Positions 58,342 through 64,000 of a stretch of 64,000 bases of DNA are shown here, piece after piece. The stretch lies in assembly GCF_000482385.1 (NCBI RefSeq), contig NZ_AXVD01000016.1:62001-126000 (forward strand), given 5' to 3'. The translations under genes were made by a program, and so were the position numbers. This DNA is from Nocardia sp. CNY236 (GTDB lineage: Bacteria > Actinomycetota > Actinomycetes > Mycobacteriales > Mycobacteriaceae). The notes under the pieces are model-generated. The model ran no database searches. It saw only the letters and a list, made by a program, of their open reading frames with translations, and was not told where the DNA came from. The number at the start of each line of letters is the position of its first letter. The first letter of the stretch is position 1.

Positions 58342-59055
58342 TTGAAGAAGACCGCCGCCTCGGTGGCCGCTGTGATCGTCGTCGGGCTCGTCGGTTGCGG
58401 GATCGACCGTCCCCCAATCCCGGAGGGCATTCCGCCGGGGCCGGGTGTCCCGGTCCCGGTGATCGACCTGGACGCTCCGGGCCGTACCGCGGTCCAACTG
58501 CGTGGCTGGGCGGCGGACCAGGCCGACGCGATGGACATCCCGCCGATCGCCTTGGAGGCATACGGCTACGCGGCGGCCGTCATGGCCAGGGCCCGGCCCG
58601 ACTGTGGTATCGCATGGACCACGCTTGCCGGCATCGCCAGCGTGGAGAGCCAGCACGGGAGACACCGCGGGGCGGCGATCGCCGCCGACGGTTCGGTCAG
58701 TCCGCCGATCATCGGCATCCCTCTCGACGGCTCTGCCGGGGTGGCGCTGATCGAGGACACCGACAGCGGCGCGCTCGATGGTGACGCGGTCTACGACCGC
58801 GCCGTCGGCCCGCTGCAGTTCATCCCGGAAACCTGGGAGCGGTGGGGTGTCGACGCCAATGGCGACGAGGTGATCGACCCGCAGAACATCGACGACGCCG
58901 CCCTGACCGCGGCGCGCTACCTGTGCGCCAGAGGCGGCGACCTCACCTCGGAACGCGGCTGGCAGCGGGCGCTGCTGGCCTACAACCAGTCGCACGGATA
59001 CCTGCTCACGGTGCGCGACCGGGCTGCGATCTACAGCATTGGACACAGGATGTGA
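58342..59055 (+). CDS. lpqU: LpqU-like lipoprotein lytic transglycosylase
   Basis: This 237-residue exported lipoprotein has a hydrophobic signal (TAASVAAVIVVGLVGCG) with a lipobox LVGC. The mature domain is of the MltB-type lysozyme fold: SVESQHGRHRG with the probable catalytic Glu, AVGPLQFIPETWERWGVDANGDEVIDPQNIDDAALTAARYLCA and LLAYNQSHGYLLTV. It probably cleaves peptidoglycan at the envelope. TTG 58342 is chosen because GGAGG sits five bases upstream; ATG 58330 is possible. In mycobacteria lpqU lies between mazG and eno, so it marks the end of the island. Confidence 0.9.
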   Translation: MKKTAASVAAVIVVGLVGCGIDRPPIPEGIPPGPGVPVPVIDLDAPGRTAVQLRGWAADQADAMDIPPIALEAYGYAAAVMARARPDCGIAWTTLAGIASVESQHGRHRGAAIAADGSVSPPIIGIPLDGSAGVALIEDTDSGALDGDAVYDRAVGPLQFIPETWERWGVDANGDEVIDPQNIDDAALTAARYLCARGGDLTSERGWQRALLAYNQSHGYLLTVRDRAAIYSIGHRM

Positions 59056-59104
59056 TCCGTCGCTCCCGGTGTGCCGGTTACCGGTCACCCCGCAGGGGCG
59101 ATAG

Positions 59105-60454
<1,350 letters not shown>

Positions 60455-60541
60455 CACCGCAGCGCGGCCCTGGAGGCGGTCACTGGTGAGAGCATGACGT
60501 GCCCGGGGAGCACCGCGAGCTGGATACCGTAGAGGCATGAC

Positions 60542-61135
60542 ATGACCGAGCGACGTGCGCGGGGCACCAGTCCGGCTGGACGAGAAGACCGCCGCCAATC
60601 GCGTGCCGCCAGGTCACGTCCGGCCGATGCGGCCGGCACGCGCGCCCGACGGCGATCGGAGGCCGCGGACAGACAGCCGGGGGCGCGCCGGTCCGAACCG
60701 CGCGCCACGGTGCGTGAGCGCACCGTGCTCGGACTGTCCACCGGTAAGGCGGTGATCTTCGCGATGGTGGTGTGCGCTCTCGCACTGACTCTGGCCGTGC
60801 CGATGCGCACGTATCTGTCGCAACGCGCCGAGGCGGCGCGGCTGGAGCAGCATCGGCAGGAGCTGGAAGCCGACCTGGCCCGGTTGCGCGATCGCCGTGT
60901 CCAGCAACAAGATCCGGCGTATATCCGCGCCGAAGCGCGAGACCGACTTCGTCTGGTGATGCCGGGCGAGACGCCCTACATCGTGCAGGTGCCCGGCATC
61001 GAAGCGCCCCCACCGTCTCCGGCGCCTACCAAGGTCAGGGAACCCGATCCCTGGTACACCGAATTGTGGCGCGATATATCCGAGCCGCGCTCGACCGCCG
61101 AACCGGCGCCGTCTCCACCGGAAGGACCCAGGTGA
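60542..61135 (+). CDS. ftsB: FtsB/DivIC septum-formation initiator family protein
   Basis: The 197-residue protein has a long Arg/Ala-rich cytoplasmic N-terminus, one transmembrane helix (AVIFAMVVCALALTLAVPM, about residues 70-88), and a periplasmic coiled coil (AEAARLEQHRQELEADLARLRDRRVQQQDPAYIRAEARDRLRLVMPGETPYIV). It belongs to the FtsB/DivIC division scaffold with FtsL and FtsQ. The long basic N-terminus is typical of actinobacteria. Its TGA overlaps the next gene's GTG. Confidence 0.93.
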   Translation: MTERRARGTSPAGREDRRQSRAARSRPADAAGTRARRRSEAADRQPGARRSEPRATVRERTVLGLSTGKAVIFAMVVCALALTLAVPMRTYLSQRAEAARLEQHRQELEADLARLRDRRVQQQDPAYIRAEARDRLRLVMPGETPYIVQVPGIEAPPPSPAPTKVREPDPWYTELWRDISEPRSTAEPAPSPPEGPR

Positions 61136-61671
61136 CCGCACCGACGGATCACGATCTCGCGATCATCACCGAGCAGTTGGGCCGTGCGCCGCGCGGCGTG
61201 CTCGCCATCGCCTATCGCAGCCCGGATGGCGTTCCGGCAGTGGTCAAGACCGCGCCCCGGTTGCCGGATGGCACCCCCTTCCCGACGCTCTACTATCTCA
61301 CCGATCCGCGGCTCACCGCGGAAGCGAGCCGACAGGAATCGGCCGGCGTGATGCGGGCGATGACCGAACGGCTCGATACGGACCCGCAGCTGGCCGCCGC
61401 CTATCGCGCCGCGCACGAGAGCTATCTGGCCGAGCGCGACGAAATAGAGTCACTCGGAACGGATTTCAGTGGCGGCGGCATGCCGGAGCGAGTCAAATGC
61501 TTGCATGTCCTGATCGCACACGCACTGGCCAAAGGGCCGGGGGTGAACCCGCTCGGCGACGAGGCAGTGGCATTGGCGGCCGAACACGGCCTGCGGGGCA
61601 GTGCGATCCCGGCCGATTGGCCGACCTATCAGCAGACCGGCCCCGAAAGACTGGAGCGCAACGATGAGTGA
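61132..61671 (+). CDS. DUF501-family protein
   Basis: The 179-residue protein is the usual neighbour of ftsB and ppx: LGRAPRGVLAIAYRSPDGVPAVVKTAPRLPDGTPFPTLYYLTDPRL, LAAAYRAAHESYLAERD, ERVKCLHVLIAHALAKGPGVNPLGDE. Function is not established. GTG 61132 overlaps the ftsB stop as GTGA, and the 3' end overlaps the ppx start by 8 bp. Confidence 0.93.
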   Translation: MTAPTDHDLAIITEQLGRAPRGVLAIAYRSPDGVPAVVKTAPRLPDGTPFPTLYYLTDPRLTAEASRQESAGVMRAMTERLDTDPQLAAAYRAAHESYLAERDEIESLGTDFSGGGMPERVKCLHVLIAHALAKGPGVNPLGDEAVALAAEHGLRGSAIPADWPTYQQTGPERLERNDE

Positions 61672-62611
61672 CCGGGTAGCCGCCGTGGATTGCGGCACCA
61701 ACTCCCTTCGCCTGCTGATCGCCGAGGTATCGGCGGATGGCGGTCTGAGCGACGTGCATCGTGAGATGCGCATCGTCCGTCTGGGGCAGGGCGTCGACGC
61801 GACCGGTGCGCTGGCCCCGGAGGCGATCGAACGCACCCGCGTCGCCTTGGCCGACTACGTGGGTTCGATGCGTGCGGCCGGAGTCGGTCGGGTTCGCATG
61901 GTGGCCACCTCTGCCACCCGAGATGCAGCCAATCGAGACGATTTCTTCGCCATGGCGCGCGCCGAACTCGATGCCGTGGTGCCCGGCGCCGAGGCCGAGG
62001 TGATCACCGGCGACGAGGAAGCGCGACTGTCGTTCGCCGGTGCGATCGGTGAACTGTCCAGCGCGGCAGGTCCGTTCGTCGTGGTGGATCTGGGGGGTGG
62101 GTCGACGGAACTGGTGTTCGGCGACAGCGCGGGAGTACGGGCGGCGTTCTCCGCCGATATCGGCTGTGTTCGAATCACCGAGCGCTGCCTCACCGGCAAT
62201 CCGCCGACTGCCGATCAGGTCGTTGCCGCGCGCGCCTTCGCCACCGAGCGGTTGCGGGAGGCGTTCGCGCGTGTCCCGGTGGACGGGGCGCACACCTGGG
62301 TCGGTGTGGCCGGCACGATGACCACGCTCGCGGCAGTGGCGTTGGATCTGCCCGAATACGATGCCGAACAGGTGCATCTCACCCGGCTCGGCTACGACCG
62401 GGTGCACGAGGTCTGTGGCCGTCTGGTCGCCATGGATCACGACCAGCGCGCTGCCTTGGGACCCATTCACCCGGGGCGGGTCGACGTCATCGGCGGTGGT
62501 GCGGTCATCACCGAGGTGCTCGCCGAGGAACTGTCCCGCCGCGCGGGAATCTCCGAACTGATCGTCAGCGAGCACGACATACTCGACGGCATCGCCCAGT
62601 CCATCGTCTGA
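61664..62611 (+). CDS. ppx: Ppx/GppA-family exopolyphosphatase
   Basis: The 315-residue protein of the actin-like ATPase fold shows VAAVDCGTNSLRLLIAEV, TSATRDAANRDDFF, VITGDEEARLSFAGA, VVVDLGGGSTELVFG and GVAGTMTTLAAVALDL. The family hydrolyses polyphosphate or pppGpp. It corresponds to M. tuberculosis ppx2 (Rv1026) by position, and the short length without an HD domain matches. ATG 61664 overlaps the DUF501 end by 8 bp. Confidence 0.93.
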   Translation: MSDRVAAVDCGTNSLRLLIAEVSADGGLSDVHREMRIVRLGQGVDATGALAPEAIERTRVALADYVGSMRAAGVGRVRMVATSATRDAANRDDFFAMARAELDAVVPGAEAEVITGDEEARLSFAGAIGELSSAAGPFVVVDLGGGSTELVFGDSAGVRAAFSADIGCVRITERCLTGNPPTADQVVAARAFATERLREAFARVPVDGAHTWVGVAGTMTTLAAVALDLPEYDAEQVHLTRLGYDRVHEVCGRLVAMDHDQRAALGPIHPGRVDVIGGGAVITEVLAEELSRRAGISELIVSEHDILDGIAQSIV

Positions 62612-62623
62612 CCGGCGGCCAGG

Positions 62624-63103
62624 TCAGACGTGCGTGCCGCCGTCGCGGCCGTGGTCCACCGGGGCGCGCGCTCTGCCCACTGCGATGTCGGCGAGCCGCG
62701 ACAGCGCCTCCTTGTTGTAGGGCACCAGGAGCAGTTCTTGGACCCTGGTGGGGATCACGGCTCCGACCCCGTGCACCGCATGCTCGTAGATATGGACATG
62801 GGTCTTGCCCGAGTCCATCTCCCAGAGCCCGACGCGGATCAACGCCGAGCCCACAGGACGGACCCTGGCTTCCCACTCGAGTCGGCGCGGTGGTTTGGCC
62901 ATGACCACCTCGGCGGTGTCGTCCATCGTGAACGGCCATACACCCACCTGAAAGTGCAGCCGAGAGCCGACCGCGGGCCAGCTGTCGTCGACGTCTCGGA
63001 CATGGGTCGCGCCGACGACCCAGGTCGAGAACAGCCAACCGTCGGCCAGTACGGCGAAGATCTGCTCCGGTGAGGCCGGCACGGTGATTGCGACGTGAGC
63101 CAT
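62624..63103 (-). CDS. SRPBCC-family (START-like) protein
   Basis: The 159-residue polyketide-cyclase/START-fold protein (MAHVAITVPASPEQIFAVLADGWLFSTWVVGATHVRDVDDSWPAVGSRLHFQVG, RRLEWEARVRPVGSALIRVGLWEMDSGKTHVHIYE) probably binds a lipid-like ligand. Relatives in this order are annotated SRPBCC, without known function. ATG 63103 begins the domain. It converges with ppx. Confidence 0.85.
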   Translation of the reverse strand: MAHVAITVPASPEQIFAVLADGWLFSTWVVGATHVRDVDDSWPAVGSRLHFQVGVWPFTMDDTAEVVMAKPPRRLEWEARVRPVGSALIRVGLWEMDSGKTHVHIYEHAVHGVGAVIPTRVQELLLVPYNKEALSRLADIAVGRARAPVDHGRDGGTHV

Positions 63104-63496
63104 CAGTACAACGCTTTCCACGTGCAGGCCGCTGGCAACGATCCGTCGGTCGTTCGCTCGGTGCCCGCTCGCCGGGGTGGTACACCGCACGCCACGTGGC
63201 GCGCGGTGCCTCGGAACGATCCGGGAGCACCGCCGCCCTGGTGCTGCTGGGCGTCGAAACAGGCCATGAGATGGTCGACCATTTCCAGGTGATAGCGATA
63301 CCCGATGTTGGGTATTTTCACCCGGTCCTATACTTCGGGACACAGTTTCACCCAGGTCGGTACCGAACCGGTACCGACGGGTAACGGGGGTGATCGTCGT
63401 CGCGCGTGCGCTACAGACAGGTGATCTGCAGCGCTGGTGCCTCGGTGCGTCGCCGGGTGGGGGAGGACGCATATCGGCACTGGTGAAGGAGTACGC
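63104..63496. other. 393-bp gap upstream of the APC permease
   Basis: No gene was recognised here. A near-perfect palindrome, TCGGTACCG-AAC-CGGTACCGA, sits at 63357-63377, about 120 bp before the permease start, and is a plausible operator. The gap also lies between two divergent genes, so it should hold promoters. Confidence 0.6.
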
Positions 63497-64000
63497 ATGA
63501 CGGATCCCCGGTCACGCACCAAAACATTGGGCGTCGCCCCATTTCGCTGGGGCGACTTGGTGCGCACGAAGACCGTGGAACAGTCGATCCGCGATACCGA
63601 CGAACCGGACACCAAGCTGCGCAAGGACCTGACCGCCTGGGACCTGACCATCTTCGGTGTCGCCGTGGTGGTCGGGGCTGGCATCTTCACCCTCACTGCG
63701 CGGACGGCGGGCGATGTCGCTGGTCCTTCCGTCTCACTTGCTTTCGTTTTCGCCGCGATCGCCTGCGGGCTGACCGCGCTGTGCTACGCCGAGTTCGCCT
63801 CGACCGTTCCGGTGGCCGGTAGCGCCTACACCTACGCCTACGCCACCTTCGGCGAGTTCGCCGCGTGGATCATCGGCTGGGACCTGGTTCTGGAGCTCGG
63901 CCTCGCGGTCGCGGTGGTGGCAAAGGGGTGGTCGCTGTACCTCGGCCAAGTGCCCGGCATCGACTCGCCGGTCGTACAGATCGGCTCGGTCACCTTCGAC
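63497..64000 (+). CDS. APC-superfamily amino-acid permease (partial)
   Basis: The N-terminal 168 residues of a permease run off the window edge. Hydrophobic helices begin at about residue 50 (LTIFGVAVVVGAGIFTLTARTAGDVAGPSVSLAFVFAAIACGLTALCYAEFASTVPVAGSAYTYAYATFGEFAAWIIGWDLVLEL). The patterns GAGIFTLTA, CYAEFAS and PVAGSAYTYAYATFGE are typical of cationic-amino-acid-type APC transporters. Residues 1-45 are polar and contain VEQSIRDTDEPDTKLRKDLTAWDL. ATG 63497 has GAAGGA upstream. The substrate cannot be fixed from this part. Confidence 0.92.
   Translation, partial: MTDPRSRTKTLGVAPFRWGDLVRTKTVEQSIRDTDEPDTKLRKDLTAWDLTIFGVAVVVGAGIFTLTARTAGDVAGPSVSLAFVFAAIACGLTALCYAEFASTVPVAGSAYTYAYATFGEFAAWIIGWDLVLELGLAVAVVAKGWSLYLGQVPGIDSPVVQIGSVTFD

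Overview
The window comes from a high-GC actinobacterium of the order Mycobacteriales, most likely Nocardia. The evidence is gene content and gene order; no rRNA is present. GTG and TTG starts are common. From memory, the backbone follows the Mycobacterium tuberculosis Rv1001-Rv1026 neighbourhood: arcA, pmt, rsmI, metG, tatD, rsmA, ispE, a pks16-type acyl-adenylating enzyme, pth, rplY, prs, glmU, a TetR gene, mfd, mazG, lpqU, eno, ftsB, a DUF501 gene and ppx. Accessory blocks interrupt this order.

Layout. 1-5.9 kb: a broken or partial ORF, a GAF-GGDEF-EAL protein, a GT4 glycosyltransferase, SoxR with its operator, arginine deiminase and a short GntR regulator. 5.9-16.6 kb: pmt, rsmI, a TetR regulator, metG, tatD, a small membrane protein where rpfB would be expected, rsmA, a CopZ-like copper protein with a CsoR-like operator, an ABC-F ATPase and ispE. 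16.6-21 kb: two paralogous Abi-alpha/DUF4393-like genes on either side of a DUF445 membrane protein gene, then a SnoaL-like protein. 21-26 kb: prfC, rplY, pth and the pks16-like gene. 26-32.3 kb: a complete ergothioneine locus, egtABCD with a divergent egtE. 32.3-43.5 kb: DUF2461 and DUF4190 proteins, prs-glmU (coupled by a 4-bp overlap), tRNA-Gln, two TetR-type regulators (one like gamma-butyrolactone receptors), mfd and mazG.

43.5-58.3 kb is an accessory island between mazG and lpqU. It holds a TerD protein, a PPOX-fold protein, methyltransferases, a Stealth-family sugar-phosphate transferase, an Rv0805-type phosphodiesterase, a two-subunit fluoride channel operon (crcB-DUF190-crcB) behind what looks like a fluoride riboswitch, an HxlR/SDR pair, and an operon on the minus strand. 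That operon reads 2-oxoglutarate dioxygenase, SbnB-like, PLP decarboxylase, SbnA-like, MATE exporter, possibly followed by a methyltransferase. SbnA and SbnB homologues make 2,3-diaminopropionate, and a good match to an IdeR/DmdR1 iron box precedes the operon. No NRPS or NIS synthetase lies in the window. This is the best candidate for an undescribed system: an iron-controlled diaminopropionate-based small-molecule pathway. 58.3-64 kb returns to the backbone (lpqU, eno, ftsB, DUF501, ppx), then an SRPBCC protein and the start of an APC permease.

A recurring oddity is short tandem duplication (15-27 bp, 2-4 copies) at gene boundaries: the egtA and egtB leaders, the tRNA-Gln/TetR gap, both ends of the butyrolactone-receptor-like gene, and the sbnB/decarboxylase junction. 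At that junction the repeat carries a stop codon, a Shine-Dalgarno sequence and a start codon. No CRISPR array, insertion sequence, prophage or rRNA was seen.
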